A DNA stretch of 64,000 nt, from positions 9,213,001 through 9,277,000 of the forward strand of contig NZ_JAMZEC010000001.1 in assembly GCF_024172185.1 (NCBI RefSeq), given 5' to 3'. Position 1 is the first letter of the stretch. Each line of letters opens with the position of its first letter. Below are positions 8,180-16,673 of this stretch, piece by piece. The position numbers and the translations under genes were made by a program. Below the pieces are notes generated by a model, which saw only the letters and a list, made by a program, of their open reading frames with translations, searched no databases and had not been told where the DNA came from. The DNA is from Nonomuraea roseoviolacea subsp. carminata (GTDB lineage Bacteria; Actinomycetota; Actinomycetes; Streptosporangiales; Streptosporangiaceae).

Positions 8180-8683
8180 TCACCTCTCCAGGGCGCGGGC
8201 GTTCCAGGCGCGAATCGTCGCGTGCCACGGTTCCCAGGCTCGCCACAGGTCGCGGCCCCACTCCCGGACCAGCCTCCCGTGCTCGGCCGCGTCCCGGGCG
8301 GCCAGCACGTCGGCGACGGTCATCAGGTCGTCCAGCCGCGGAGGCCGCAGCCAGTGGAAGTAGTCGGGCCGGCCGGCCATCATCCGCTTGTGCAGCGCCG
8401 GGCCTTCACGGGGGTCGGCGCCCTCCTCGACGAACAGGCACAGCGTCATCAGGCACAACGCCATGCGCTGGACCTCCCGGCGGCTGTCGCCGGCGGGGTG
8501 CTGGGCGACGTACGCGTCCACGACGATCTGGTGGACGGGACGGTGGTCGGCCAGACCGTACGAGCGGGCCAGCAGCTCGCCGTAACGCTCCCAGCACTCC
8601 GCCGACGCCCCGTACCCGTCGGGCCGCGCCCCTCCCCCGGCCGGGGCCGCCAGCCCGCACCCGGGACAGACCACCACGCTCAC
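8180..8683 (-). CDS. DUF5946-like protein with N-terminal CXXC
   Basis: 167 residues from GTG 8683 (MSVVVCPGCG), with GGGAGGAG upstream; a GTG two codons earlier (8689) is equally in frame. An N-terminal CPGC knuckle, then ECWERYGELLARSYG and HQIVVDAYVAQHPAG, match the pattern I recall for DUF5946, a helical actinobacterial family of unknown function. The C-terminal part is helical (RLDDLMTVADVLAA, EHGRLVREWGRDLWRAW). Two Cys at the N-terminus may bind zinc. No functional assignment possible. Confidence 0.65.
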   Translation of the reverse strand: MSVVVCPGCGLAAPAGGGARPDGYGASAECWERYGELLARSYGLADHRPVHQIVVDAYVAQHPAGDSRREVQRMALCLMTLCLFVEEGADPREGPALHKRMMAGRPDYFHWLRPPRLDDLMTVADVLAARDAAEHGRLVREWGRDLWRAWEPWHATIRAWNARALER

Positions 8684-8843
8684 CGCCACCCGCTCCTCCC
8701 GCCGCCGCACCGTGCGCGACGTTACGGCCTCACGCGGCGTGAGGGTCAAATCGCCGCCGTGTCCATGCGGGACGATAGGGTGATCCGCGGTGTGCCGGGA
8801 AGACTGGTCGGCGGTCCTGTCGTCATGCCCCGGGAGAGCCGCC

Positions 8844-9287
8844 ATGCGTGCCCGTGACCTCGTCGCCGACTTCCCCACCGTGGGCCTCGACACCCCGGTG
8901 GCCGACGCCGCCCGGCTGCTGGCCGACCATGACCTGCCGGGCCTGATCGTGGTGGACGAGCGCGGGCTCCCGGCCGGGATCCTGCCCGGCACCCAGGTGC
9001 TGCGGCTGGCCGTGCCGGGCTACTGCCTCGACGACCCGGCGCTGGCGCGGGTGGTGGACGAGGCGCACGCCGACGTGTTCATGCGCTCGATCTCCGGCCG
9101 CACGGTACGCGAGGCGATGCCGCCCCGGCCGCGCGAGCTGCCCGTCGCCGACCCGGACGCGACGGTGCTGGAGCTGGCCGCGCTCATGGCGCGCACGCAC
9201 AGCCCGCTGGTGGCCGTCGTCGACGCCGGCGGGCTGCGGGGCGCCGTGACGCTCCAGGCGCTGGTGGACCGGCTGGTCGAGCAGTGA
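8844..9287 (+). CDS. CBS-domain protein
   Basis: 147 residues forming one CBS pair: MRARDLVADFPTVGLDTPVADAARLLADHDLPGLIVVDE is the first repeat (residues 1-45) and the TVREAMPPRP...DATVLELAALMARTHSPLVAVVD region the second (~87-135). CBS pairs bind adenosine nucleotides. ATG 8844 follows CGGGAGAG. The stop overlaps the start of the adjacent permease by four bases (GTGA), so the CBS protein is probably a cytosolic sensor for that transporter. Confidence 0.87.
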   Translation: MRARDLVADFPTVGLDTPVADAARLLADHDLPGLIVVDERGLPAGILPGTQVLRLAVPGYCLDDPALARVVDEAHADVFMRSISGRTVREAMPPRPRELPVADPDATVLELAALMARTHSPLVAVVDAGGLRGAVTLQALVDRLVEQ

Positions 9288-10576
9288 CGCTCACCGCGTG
9301 GCTGGCGGTCGCCGCCTTCCTCGGCGCGTACGCGCTGATCGCGACGGAGCGGGTGCACCGCGTCGCCGCCGCGCTGGGCGGGGCGGCGGTCATGCTGGTG
9401 ATCCACGCCACCGCCGCCGGACCGGCGTTCTTCTCCGAGCGCACCGGCATCGACTGGAACGTGATCTTCCTGCTGCTCGGCATGATGATCATCGTGGGGG
9501 TGCTCAAGCGGACCGGCGTGTTCGAGTACCTCGCCATCTGGGCCGCCAAGCGCGCCCGGGGCCGGCCGTACCGGCTCATGGTGCTGCTCGTGGTGATCAC
9601 CGCGTCGGCGTCGGCGCTGCTCGACAACGTGACGACCGTGCTGCTCGTCGCGCCCGTGACGTTCCTGGTGTGCGAGCGGCTGGCGCTGCCGGTGGCGCCG
9701 TACCTCATCGCCGAGGCCATGGCCTCCAACATCGGCGGCACCGCCACGCTCGTCGGCGACCCGCCGAACATCATCATCGCCAGCCGGGCCGGCCTGACCT
9801 TCAACGACTTCCTCGCCCACCTGACGCCGCTGGTCGTGGTGCTGGTGGCGGTGTTCGCGCTGCTGTGCCGGGTGCTGTTCCGCGACGCGTTCCGCTACGA
9901 CCCCGACCGGGCCGCCGAGATCATGGCGCTGAACGAACGCGAGGCCATCGCCGACCGGCGGCTGCTGTGGCAGAGCCTGACCGTGCTCGCGCTGGTCATG
10001 GCGGCGTTCGTGCTGCACCCGGTGCTGCACTACGAGCCCTCGGTCGTGGCGCTGCTGGGCGCCGGGGCGCTGGTCGCCCTCACCGAGATCACCACGGAGG
10101 AGGCGATCGCCGAGGTCGAGTGGCCGACGCTGGTGTTCTTCGCCGGGCTGTTCGTCATGGTCGGCGCGCTGGTCCACACCGGTGTCATCGGCGAGGTGGC
10201 GCGGGCGGCGGCCGGCGCGGCCCAGGGACGGCCCGAGGCCACCGTGATGGCGATGCTGTGGGGCTCGGCCGGGCTGTCGGCCATCGTGGACAACATCCCG
10301 TACGTCGCCACCATGAGCCCCATCGTGGAGCAGCTCGTGCCGGCCGCCGGGGGCGGCGACCAGGCGCGGGCGCTGTGGTGGGCGCTGGCGCTCGGCGCCG
10401 ACCTCGGCGGCAACGCCACGGCCGTCGGCGCGGCGGCCAACGTCGTGGTGATCGGCATCGCCGCCCGCAACGGGACGCCGATCAGCTTCTGGGGGTTCAC
10501 CCGGTACGGCCTGATCGTGACGGTCACCACGGTCGCCTTGGCGACGCCGTACCTGTGGCTGCGTTACCTGCTCTGA
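9284..10576 (+). CDS. ArsB/NhaD-type ion transporter (SLC13-like permease)
   Basis: 430 residues, about 11-12 membrane segments. Family marks: IDWNVIFLLLGMMIIVGVLKRTGVFEY (residues ~50-75), TASASALLDNVTTVLLVAPVTF, EAMASNIGGTATLVGDPPNII near residue 145, and a C-terminal inverted counterpart SAIVDNIPYVATMSPI with ADLGGNATAVGAAANVV. This is the ArsB/NhaD/CitMHS fold; substrate may be an anion, Na+/H+ or arsenite. No ars genes are nearby and the overlapping CBS gene argues for nucleotide-regulated ion or solute transport. GTG start shares four bases with the upstream stop. Confidence 0.88.
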   Translation: MTLTAWLAVAAFLGAYALIATERVHRVAAALGGAAVMLVIHATAAGPAFFSERTGIDWNVIFLLLGMMIIVGVLKRTGVFEYLAIWAAKRARGRPYRLMVLLVVITASASALLDNVTTVLLVAPVTFLVCERLALPVAPYLIAEAMASNIGGTATLVGDPPNIIIASRAGLTFNDFLAHLTPLVVVLVAVFALLCRVLFRDAFRYDPDRAAEIMALNEREAIADRRLLWQSLTVLALVMAAFVLHPVLHYEPSVVALLGAGALVALTEITTEEAIAEVEWPTLVFFAGLFVMVGALVHTGVIGEVARAAAGAAQGRPEATVMAMLWGSAGLSAIVDNIPYVATMSPIVEQLVPAAGGGDQARALWWALALGADLGGNATAVGAAANVVVIGIAARNGTPISFWGFTRYGLIVTVTTVALATPYLWLRYLL

Positions 10577-10591
10577 CGCCCGGCGGGCCCG

Positions 10592-11071
10592 TCAGCCGGC
10601 GGCGCCGTGCCGCTCGTAGAGCTGGCCGAGGCGGTCGATGCGCCAGAGCTGGCCGAGCACCACCAGCGTGGCGCCGAAGACCGTCGGCCAGACCTCCAGC
10701 GCGACCAGTCCCCAGATCAGCAGGGCGAACCCCGTGACGCCGACGGCGACGAGCAGCCGCTGCACCCTCCGGTGGTCGCCGTCGACGAGCGACCTGTCGT
10801 ACAGCCACAGCTTCTCGCCGTAGATGCCCTTGGCGGTCCAGCTGTCGGGCCGCTCGACGGCGGGGAAGACGTGCGGGTTGGCGGCCAGCCACACGACGAC
10901 CAGCGCCACCCCGGCCAGGCACCACCAGCCGACCCACGCGCGGCTCCAGACGGCCAGGATCATCAGCGGGATGGCCGCGAACCTGGTCCAGACGCTCCAC
11001 GGGTTGGCGTGGCGCTTCCACGCCTCGTCGGTCATGCCGGCGGCCGTGGCGTATTTCTTCAGCACGCTCAT
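10592..11071 (-). CDS. DUF6653-like membrane protein
   Basis: 159 residues. MTDEAWKRHANPWSVWTRF near the N-terminus and SWTAKGIYGEKLWLYDR in the middle match the pattern I recall for DUF6653. Two hydrophobic pairs (residues ~32-67 and ~108-143) suggest four membrane segments. Role unknown. Its ATG overlaps the stop of the upstream TetR gene (ATGA), so it is translated with that regulator and is likely its regulated target. Confidence 0.75.
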   Translation of the reverse strand: MSVLKKYATAAGMTDEAWKRHANPWSVWTRFAAIPLMILAVWSRAWVGWWCLAGVALVVVWLAANPHVFPAVERPDSWTAKGIYGEKLWLYDRSLVDGDHRRVQRLLVAVGVTGFALLIWGLVALEVWPTVFGATLVVLGQLWRIDRLGQLYERHGAAG

Positions 11072-11664
11072 GCGGTGAGCCCCCTTGCCAGCGCGTCGAT
11101 GGTGGCGTCCAGCACCTGTTCGTAGTCGGCGCCGAACCGGTCGCGGTTGAGGACGACGAGCCCGGCCGTGCGGACGACGCCCACGAGGATCTCGGGCGGC
11201 ACGCCGGGAACGATCACGCCGTCGGCCTGGCCCTGGGCGAAGTAGCGGATCAGGGGCTGCACCAGGTGCGGGGTGACGCGGGCGACCTCCTCGGGCCCCA
11301 CCCGGCGGGCGACCGCCTCCAGCTCGTCGGGGTGGGTGAGCAGGCGCCGGTAGAACGGGTCGCCGGTCAGCACCTCGGTCGCCGCCCGCATGAGCGCGGC
11401 CAGCGCCTCGGTGCCGGGCGGCCTGCTCAGCGGCTCGGCCAGCCGCCTGGCGACGAGTGGCGCCCTGCGGATCATCACGTCCTTGTAGAGCGCCTCCTTC
11501 GAGTCGTAGAACGCGTAGAAGCTGCCCTTGGCGATGCCGGAGGGCGCGACGAGCTCCTCCAGCGAGGTCTTCTTCAGCCCCTGGGTCGCGAAAAGCTCTT
11601 CCGCGGTGTCGAGGAGGGAGGCGGTGATGCGCCCCCTGTCCTCGGCGGTGAAGGCCACAGCCAT
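11068..11664 (-). CDS. TetR/AcrR family transcriptional regulator
   Basis: 198 residues from ATG 11664, preceded by AGGTGG (a GTG at 11673 is the alternative). The N-terminal helix-turn-helix is plain: ITASLLDTAEELFATQGLKKTSLEELV, then GIAKGSFYAFYDSKEALY (residues ~14-58). The C-terminal ligand domain is helical and unassigned. It forms a two-gene operon with the DUF6653-like protein, and a 29-bp palindrome lies immediately upstream, so autoregulation is likely. Confidence 0.9.
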   Translation of the reverse strand: MAVAFTAEDRGRITASLLDTAEELFATQGLKKTSLEELVAPSGIAKGSFYAFYDSKEALYKDVMIRRAPLVARRLAEPLSRPPGTEALAALMRAATEVLTGDPFYRRLLTHPDELEAVARRVGPEEVARVTPHLVQPLIRYFAQGQADGVIVPGVPPEILVGVVRTAGLVVLNRDRFGADYEQVLDATIDALARGLTA

Positions 11665-11673
11665 GCTGTCCAC

Positions 11674-11702
11674 CTATGACCGGATCGGATATTGGGTCAT
11701 AG
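11674..11702. promoter_or_regulatory. Operator-like palindrome upstream of tetR
   Basis: CTATGACC at 11674-11681 and its exact reverse complement GGTCATAG at 11695-11702 flank a 13-base spacer. It starts 10 bases upstream of the TetR gene, the usual place for an autoregulatory TetR operator. Confidence 0.6.
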
Positions 11703-11815
11703 CCTAACACCAGCTCACCCCCTAGATCCTGAAAAATCATGTGAAAGGAGGGTTGGGTGGATGACAAGCGGGCATGGCAGGACATTCCTGCACGTCAACC
11801 ACGAGGAGGAGCCTA

Positions 11816-12106
11816 GTGCTCACCCTGACAGAAAACGCTGCCCAGGCCATCCGCGACCTCACGGCGTCCGCGCCGGAGCCGTCGCAGAGCGGCGTCCGCA
11901 TCGCGTCGCAGGGACAGGACACGGGCACGCTCACCCTTTCGCTGGCCAGCCAGCCGGAGCCGACCGACGCCGTCGTCGAGGAGCAGGGGGCGCGCGTCTA
12001 TCTCGACCCGGTGGCGGCGACCGTGCTCGACGACAAGTCGCTGGACGCGGGGGCCGACGAGAAGGGTGCCGTGTCGTTCCTGGTGACCGACCAGACCACC
12101 ATCTGA
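11816..12106 (+). CDS. HesB/IscA-like small protein lacking cysteines
   Basis: 96 residues from GTG 11816 behind GAGGAGGA. MLTLTENAAQAIRDLTASAP and the following beta-rich body resemble the actinobacterial proteins usually labelled Fe-S cluster assembly protein HesB. The three Cys that hold Fe-S clusters in true IscA/HesB are absent; there is no Cys at all. It is therefore a fold relative, not a likely cluster carrier. Stands alone, with a strong terminator hairpin at 12143-12174. Confidence 0.75.
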   Translation: MLTLTENAAQAIRDLTASAPEPSQSGVRIASQGQDTGTLTLSLASQPEPTDAVVEEQGARVYLDPVAATVLDDKSLDAGADEKGAVSFLVTDQTTI

Positions 12107-12142
12107 CCTCTCACGGGTCCGGCCGCGCCCGGACCCCGCCGA

Positions 12143-12174
12143 CCGGCCCGGTACGTTCACCCGTACCGGGCCGG
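12143..12174. terminator. Strong hairpin, probable bidirectional terminator
   Basis: A perfect 13-bp stem (CCGGCCCGGTACG with its reverse complement) and six-base loop TTCACC, 36 bases after the HesB-like stop. It lies between two convergent genes. Confidence 0.65.
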
Positions 12175-12190
12175 CGGCGTTCCGGCCCAA

Positions 12191-12325
12191 GACGTCGGAC
12201 CCTCAGACGTCGGAGCCCCAGCCCTCGGACCCTCAGACGTCGGAGCCCCAGCCCTCGGACCCTCAGACGTCGGAGCCCCAGACGTCGGACCCTCAGACGT
12301 CGGAGCCCCAGACGTCGGAGCCTCA
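12191..12325. repeat. 15-bp minisatellite, nine units, abutting an esterase stop codon
   Basis: Nine 15-base units, mainly GACGTCGGACCCTCA and GACGTCGGAGCCCCA in alternation, with GCCCTC replacing GACGTC in two. The last unit (12311-12325) contains the stop codon of the esterase on the minus strand. In that reading frame the units run as (stop or Trp)-Gly-Ser-Asp-Val (Gly-Ser-Glu-Gly in the two variants), copying the gene ending Ser-Asp-Ala-stop. Confidence 0.95.
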
Positions 12326-13303
12326 GGCGTCGGAGAGGAGCTTGTGCACGTAGCGGAGCTGCTCCTCGCGCTGGAAGCCCTGGCCGCCCTCGTGCCGGTT
12401 CCAGGGCCAGACCGTGATCTCCTTGGGCCCCTGCCAGTGGTTGTAGGCGGCGAAGACCGTGGACGGCGGGCAGACGTCGTCCATCAGCGCCACCGAGTAC
12501 AGAGCAGGCACCTGGCCGCGGGCGGCGAAGTGGAGGCCGTCGAAGTAGGCCAGCGTGCGGAAGACCTGCTCCTCGTCGCCGCGCCGGCTGGCGAGGAAGC
12601 GCACGATCTCCTGGTACGGGTCGCAGTCGGTGATCTCGACGGCCCGGCGGAAGTGCGTCAGGAACGGCACGTCGATGAGCGCCCCGGCGACCGACGGGCA
12701 CATGGCGGCCGTGGCCTGGGCGATGCCGCCGCCCTGGCTGCCGCCCGAGACGATGATCCGGTGGGCGTCCACGGCCGGGTGCGTGGCGGCCACCTCGACG
12801 GCGCGCACGGCGTCGGTGAAGACCCGCCGGTAGTAGTACTCCTCCGGGTCGAGGATGCCCTTGGTCATCATGCCGGGGGCGTGGGGGTGCGTGGCGCCGT
12901 GGGGGTCGCCGGTGGCGCCCGGGTGGCCGACGCTGGCGCCGCCGTGGCCGCGGGTCTCCATGACGAACACCGCGTACCCGGCGGCCGGCCACATGAGGTG
13001 GTCGTGCGGGAAGCCGCGCCCGCCGGAGTAGCCGATGTAGTGCATCACGCAGGGAAGCGGGCCCTCGGCGTCGCGCGGGGTGATGAACCAGCCGCTGATC
13101 CGGTGGCCGCCCCAGCCCGCGAACGACACGTCGTACACGTCCACGGAGGCGAACGGAAGGTCGTAGCGGGTGAACTCGGGAGCGAGGTCGAAGGCCCTGG
13201 CCTCCTCCAGCGTGCGCGTCCAGAAGTCCGCGAAGTCGGCGGGCTCGTCACGCTCGGGGCGGTACGTGCGGAGCTGCTCAAGCGGCAGGTCGAACAGGGC
13301 CAC
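12323..13303 (-). CDS. Acetylxylan esterase / cephalosporin-C deacetylase family hydrolase
   Basis: 326 residues, alpha/beta hydrolase of carbohydrate esterase family 7. Starts MALFDLPLEQLRTYRP, as is typical; GTG 13303 follows GGAG at good spacing, so the in-frame TTG at 13315 is not preferred. Nucleophile S189 in GGSQGGG, acid D275/D276 (MDDVCPP), and H304 (NRHEGG). RGHGG and the HYIGY oxyanion-region motif are also present. No signal peptide, so it deacetylates sugars or other small esters inside the cell. The stop lies in a 15-bp minisatellite. Confidence 0.92.
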   Translation of the reverse strand: MALFDLPLEQLRTYRPERDEPADFADFWTRTLEEARAFDLAPEFTRYDLPFASVDVYDVSFAGWGGHRISGWFITPRDAEGPLPCVMHYIGYSGGRGFPHDHLMWPAAGYAVFVMETRGHGGASVGHPGATGDPHGATHPHAPGMMTKGILDPEEYYYRRVFTDAVRAVEVAATHPAVDAHRIIVSGGSQGGGIAQATAAMCPSVAGALIDVPFLTHFRRAVEITDCDPYQEIVRFLASRRGDEEQVFRTLAYFDGLHFAARGQVPALYSVALMDDVCPPSTVFAAYNHWQGPKEITVWPWNRHEGGQGFQREEQLRYVHKLLSDA

Positions 13304-13426
13304 GAAGATCTCCAACCTGTGGTGCCTGGGAACACGGGTGAGGCCATTTCACCGCATCCGACCAGGTAAGCGCTATCCCGCGATGGGAGGAGCCTGCCCG
13401 GGCGCTTCCCGGGTAGGGGTGGCGGA

Positions 13427-13702
13427 ATGAACGATCACCTGGTCAAGATCGCGCACCCCCGCCTCCGTCCCGGCCTGGCCATGGAGGCGCCGGTCGACCC
13501 GAGCGACTTCCTGCTGCTGTTCACGGACGACACCGAGGCGCGGGCGCGGCTCGTGCGCGACGACACGGGACGGCCGGTGCTGCGGGTGGGCGCCCGGATG
13601 CGGCTGGACGGGACGACGGTGGACGAGGAGATCTGGACGGTGCGCGAGCTGGTGCGCCGGCCGGGCCTGACCGTCATCCGGCTGGGCGACGTCCTGACCT
13701 GA
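13427..13702 (+). CDS. Hypothetical small protein
   Basis: 91 residues, no membrane segment or signal. It has mixed charge and a beta-rich C-terminal half (GRPVLRVGARMRLDGTTVDEEIWTVRELV). No family recognised. ATG 13427 is preceded by GGGTGGCGGA. Lies between the esterase promoter side and the convergent ohr gene. Codon bias supports coding. Confidence 0.6.
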   Translation: MNDHLVKIAHPRLRPGLAMEAPVDPSDFLLLFTDDTEARARLVRDDTGRPVLRVGARMRLDGTTVDEEIWTVRELVRRPGLTVIRLGDVLT

Positions 13703-13723
13703 TCCGGCGCCCCTGGTCGGCGG

Positions 13724-14137
<414 letters not shown>

Positions 14138-14170
14138 GGCTGCACTCCTTATCGGTTGGATGCAACTCGA

Positions 14171-14180
14171 TTGTGCACAA
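14171..14180. promoter_or_regulatory. OhrR operator core
   Basis: TTGTGCACAA, a perfect 10-bp palindrome in AT-rich surroundings between ohr and ohrR. It resembles the known actinobacterial OhrR box and would serve both divergent promoters. Confidence 0.7.
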
Positions 14181-14217
14181 CTTAATTGAGGACCGTCAAA
14201 TCGGGTAGCATGGGGAC

Positions 14218-14658
14218 ATGGACGCCCTCCGCCTCGACGACCAGGTGTGCTTCGCCGTCCACGCCGCCTCGCGCGCCCTCGACGCGGTCTACCGGCGCGA
14301 GCTGGCGGCGCTCGGGCTGACGTACCCGCAGTACCTCGTGATGCTCGTGCTGTGGGAGCGGGGCCAGGTGTCGGTCAAGGACCTCGGCCTCGCGCTGCGG
14401 CTCGACTCCGGCACGCTGTCGCCGCTGCTCAAGCGCCTGGAGGCGGCCGGGCTCGTGCGCCGCGAGCGCGACCCGGGCGACGAGCGGTCGGTGCTGGTGC
14501 GGCTCACGCCCGAGGGCACGCTGCTGCGGGCGCGGGCCGAGCCGCTGCCCCGGCGCATCATGGAGGCGTCGGGGATGGGGCCGGACGAGCTGGCGGACCT
14601 GCACCGGACCCTGGGCCGCCTGACCCGCTCCCTCACCGAGTCCGCCGGCCGCCCCTGA
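14218..14658 (+). CDS. ohrR: MarR-family organic peroxide sensor OhrR
   Basis: 146 residues. Winged-helix MarR fold with GLTYPQYLVMLVLWE, VKDLGLALRLDSGTLSPLLKRLEAAGLVRRERD and DERSVLVRLTPEG. The reactive cysteine of OhrR is present at C11 (DQVCFAVHAASRA). Oxidation by organic peroxide should release the operator and induce ohr. ATG 14218 has GGGGA close upstream. Divergent partner and operator both fit. Confidence 0.93.
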   Translation: MDALRLDDQVCFAVHAASRALDAVYRRELAALGLTYPQYLVMLVLWERGQVSVKDLGLALRLDSGTLSPLLKRLEAAGLVRRERDPGDERSVLVRLTPEGTLLRARAEPLPRRIMEASGMGPDELADLHRTLGRLTRSLTESAGRP

Positions 14659-14736
14659 CCACCCGCACCCTCACCGAGCCCGACACCCCCGCCTGACCCT
14701 GGCCGCCGCCCGGAAGACGTACCCCTGGAAAGGGTG

Positions 14737-15408
14737 TCATCCACCCGAACGGCGAGCCAGGCGCTCGGTGTGCGCCGAGCGGCCCGCGGGCCGGCCCGCC
14801 GCGTGCGACGCCTCCTGGGCCAGGCCGTTGAGCGTGGTACGGACCACGCGCTCGGTCTGGAGATCGACCGCGTGCGGGTCGTCGAAGCGGACCAGGCCGT
14901 CGGCCAGCAGCACGGCCAGCCCGTGCAGCGCCGCCCACACCACGAACTCCGCTCCCTCGCGGGCGGGCTCCGGCAGGGCTCCGGCGCCGGCGAGCCGGTC
15001 GAGCTCCGCGGTGAGCACGTCGTGCGGGTGGGGGGAGATGGCGGAGTCCGGAGCGGTGGCGCCGCCACGCAGCACGAGCCGGGCGACGGCCGGGTCGTCG
15101 AGCGACCAGCTCACGTAGCTGCGCCCCAGGGCGATCAGCCGCCGCTGGGGGTCGTCCTGCCGGCCGGGCGCGCGCTCGCAGTCCTGCCGCAGGCGCTCCC
15201 CCAGCCAGGCGAGCGTCCGCTCGGACAGGGCGCGCACCAGCGTGTCGCGGGAGGCGAAGTGGTGGTAGGCGGCGCTGGGGCTGACGCCGACGCGCGCCGA
15301 GGCCTCGCGCAGGGACCAGCCGTCGGTGCCGCGCTCGCGTACGAGAGCCTCGGCGGCGTCGAGCAGCGCGCTGCGCAGGTCACCGTGGTGGTATCGCCCC
15401 TTCGCCAT
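14737..15408 (-). CDS. TetR/AcrR family regulator (WHG-type C-terminal domain)
   Basis: 223 residues. HTH at residues 6-50: YHHGDLRSALLDAAEALVRE, SLREASARVGVSPSAAYHHFASRDTL. The C-terminal part with EFVVWAALHGLAVLLADG matches the TetR_C_33/WHG type. Divergent from the metallo-beta-lactamase-fold gene with 75 bases between, where two copies of ACRCTGYTCAG occur, so it probably represses that gene and itself. Confidence 0.9.
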   Translation of the reverse strand: MAKGRYHHGDLRSALLDAAEALVRERGTDGWSLREASARVGVSPSAAYHHFASRDTLVRALSERTLAWLGERLRQDCERAPGRQDDPQRRLIALGRSYVSWSLDDPAVARLVLRGGATAPDSAISPHPHDVLTAELDRLAGAGALPEPAREGAEFVVWAALHGLAVLLADGLVRFDDPHAVDLQTERVVRTTLNGLAQEASHAAGRPAGRSAHTERLARRSGG

Positions 15409-15420
15409 CGCCCGATCTTA

Positions 15421-15469
15421 ACACTGCTCAGTTCTCTGCTACGCTCGCCGGTATCTAAACGCTGTTCAG
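15421..15469. promoter_or_regulatory. Paired direct repeats in a divergent promoter
   Basis: ACACTGCTCAG (15421-15431) and ACGCTGTTCAG (15459-15469), 38 bases apart, each with a short CTG-NN-CAG dyad. They are candidate binding sites for the adjacent TetR protein. Confidence 0.5.
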
Positions 15470-15483
15470 ATTGGAGTTGGATC

Positions 15484-16422
15484 ATGTGCCCCGCCGGCCT
15501 GACACCGAACCCGTCCCCCGACCTGAGCGACCTTCCCGACGTACGGACGAGCCCGCCGCCGATCGTGCGCGGCGAGCCCGTCGAGCTGACCGACGGCGTG
15601 TACGTCATCCCCGACGACCGCGTCGAGCTGGTGCCGAACGTCGGGATCGTCGTGGGCGAGCACGCCGCGCTGGTCATCGACACGGGCATGGGCCCCCGCA
15701 ACGGCGCCCACGTCCTGGAGCAGGCCCGGCGCCTGGCCGGCGACCGGCGCCTGTTCCTGACCATCACGCATTTCCACCCCGAGCACGGGTTCGGGGCGCA
15801 GGTGTTCAAGGGTGCCGCGACGATCGTCTACAACGCCTCCCAGCGCGCCGAGCTGCACCGCAAGGGCGCCGCCTACGTCGAGATGTTCAAGGGGCTGAGC
15901 GCCGCCGCGGCGGCCGAGCTCGAAGGCGTCGAACTCGTCGACCCCGACCTGGTCTACGAGGGCCGGGCCGAGATCGACCTGGGCGGGCGCACGGCGGCGC
16001 TGCGGGCCGTCGGCCCGGCGCACACGGGCTCCGACCAGGTGGTCGTCATCGACGACCGGGTGCTGTTCGGCGGCGACCTGATCGAGACCCGCATCTTCCC
16101 GATCGCGCCGTACTTCCCGCCGTACGACGTGGACGTGGACGGCGCGGGCTGGATCGGCGTGCTCGACGACCTCGCCGCCCGCGAGCCCGAGATCGTCGTG
16201 CCCGGCCACGGGGAGGTGGCCGGCGTCTCCTTGATCCGCGACGTCCGCGACTACCTCGCCTACGTGTACGAGGAGGCCTCACGGCTGCGCGCGGCCGGAG
16301 TCTCCGCCGACGAGGCGGCCGCGCAGATCGACGAGCGGGCCCGCGCCCGCTGGACCACCTGGGAACGCCCCGAGTGGATCGGCTTCGCCGCCCGCGCCTT
16401 CCATGCCGGCGCGCACCGGTGA
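15484..16422 (+). CDS. MBL-fold metallo-hydrolase
   Basis: 312 residues from ATG 15484, seven bases after GGAG. The metal-binding loop is THFHPEHGFG, an HXHXEH variant in which Glu replaces the usual Asp of HXHXDH. Further ligands follow: AHTGSDQVVV, FGGDLIETR and VVPGHGEV. Resembles the SoxH-like or quinoprotein-relay subgroup more than true beta-lactamases. No signal peptide. Substrate unknown. Likely controlled by the divergent TetR. Confidence 0.88.
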   Translation: MCPAGLTPNPSPDLSDLPDVRTSPPPIVRGEPVELTDGVYVIPDDRVELVPNVGIVVGEHAALVIDTGMGPRNGAHVLEQARRLAGDRRLFLTITHFHPEHGFGAQVFKGAATIVYNASQRAELHRKGAAYVEMFKGLSAAAAAELEGVELVDPDLVYEGRAEIDLGGRTAALRAVGPAHTGSDQVVVIDDRVLFGGDLIETRIFPIAPYFPPYDVDVDGAGWIGVLDDLAAREPEIVVPGHGEVAGVSLIRDVRDYLAYVYEEASRLRAAGVSADEAAAQIDERARARWTTWERPEWIGFAARAFHAGAHR

Positions 16423-16459
16423 CCGGCCACGCACGTCCCGCACCGGAATCGGAGGACAG

Positions 16460-16651
16460 ATCAGCAGCCCCGACGCGGTCATAGCCGCCCTGCGCACCGA
16501 GCACGACCGGCTGGCCGGACTGGTGCCCGCCTTCGGCGAGGACGACCTGGCCCGGCCGTCCGGCGCGGCCGAACGGGACGTCTCCCAGGTGCTCGGCCAC
16601 CTGGGCAGCGGCGCCGAGATCAGGCGTGTGATCGCCGCCACCCGCCCCTGA
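16460..16651 (+). pseudogene. Truncated DinB/maleylpyruvate-isomerase N-terminal remnant with ATC start
   Basis: The frame reads ISSPDAVIAALRTEHDRLAG, then LVPAFGEDDLARPSGA and VSQVLGHLGSGAEI, the first ~60 residues of a DinB-like, mycothiol-dependent isomerase, and stops at 16651; intact members are ~200 residues. A good GGAGGA (16451-16456) sits where the start codon should be, but the codon is ATC (16460-16462). No other start fits the Shine-Dalgarno. I read it as a decayed gene; a new in-frame start at 16403 would give only a shadow extension. Confidence 0.65.
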
Positions 16652-16673
16652 CCGGTAGGTGATCAGTGGACGG

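Noticed and set aside
12191..12325. CRISPR-like array
   Set aside because: Units are contiguous 15-mers with no unique spacers; no cas genes nearby.
13304..13315. TTG 13315 as start of the esterase
   Set aside because: GGAG is spaced for GTG 13303, and relatives begin with LFDLPLEQL-type sequence.
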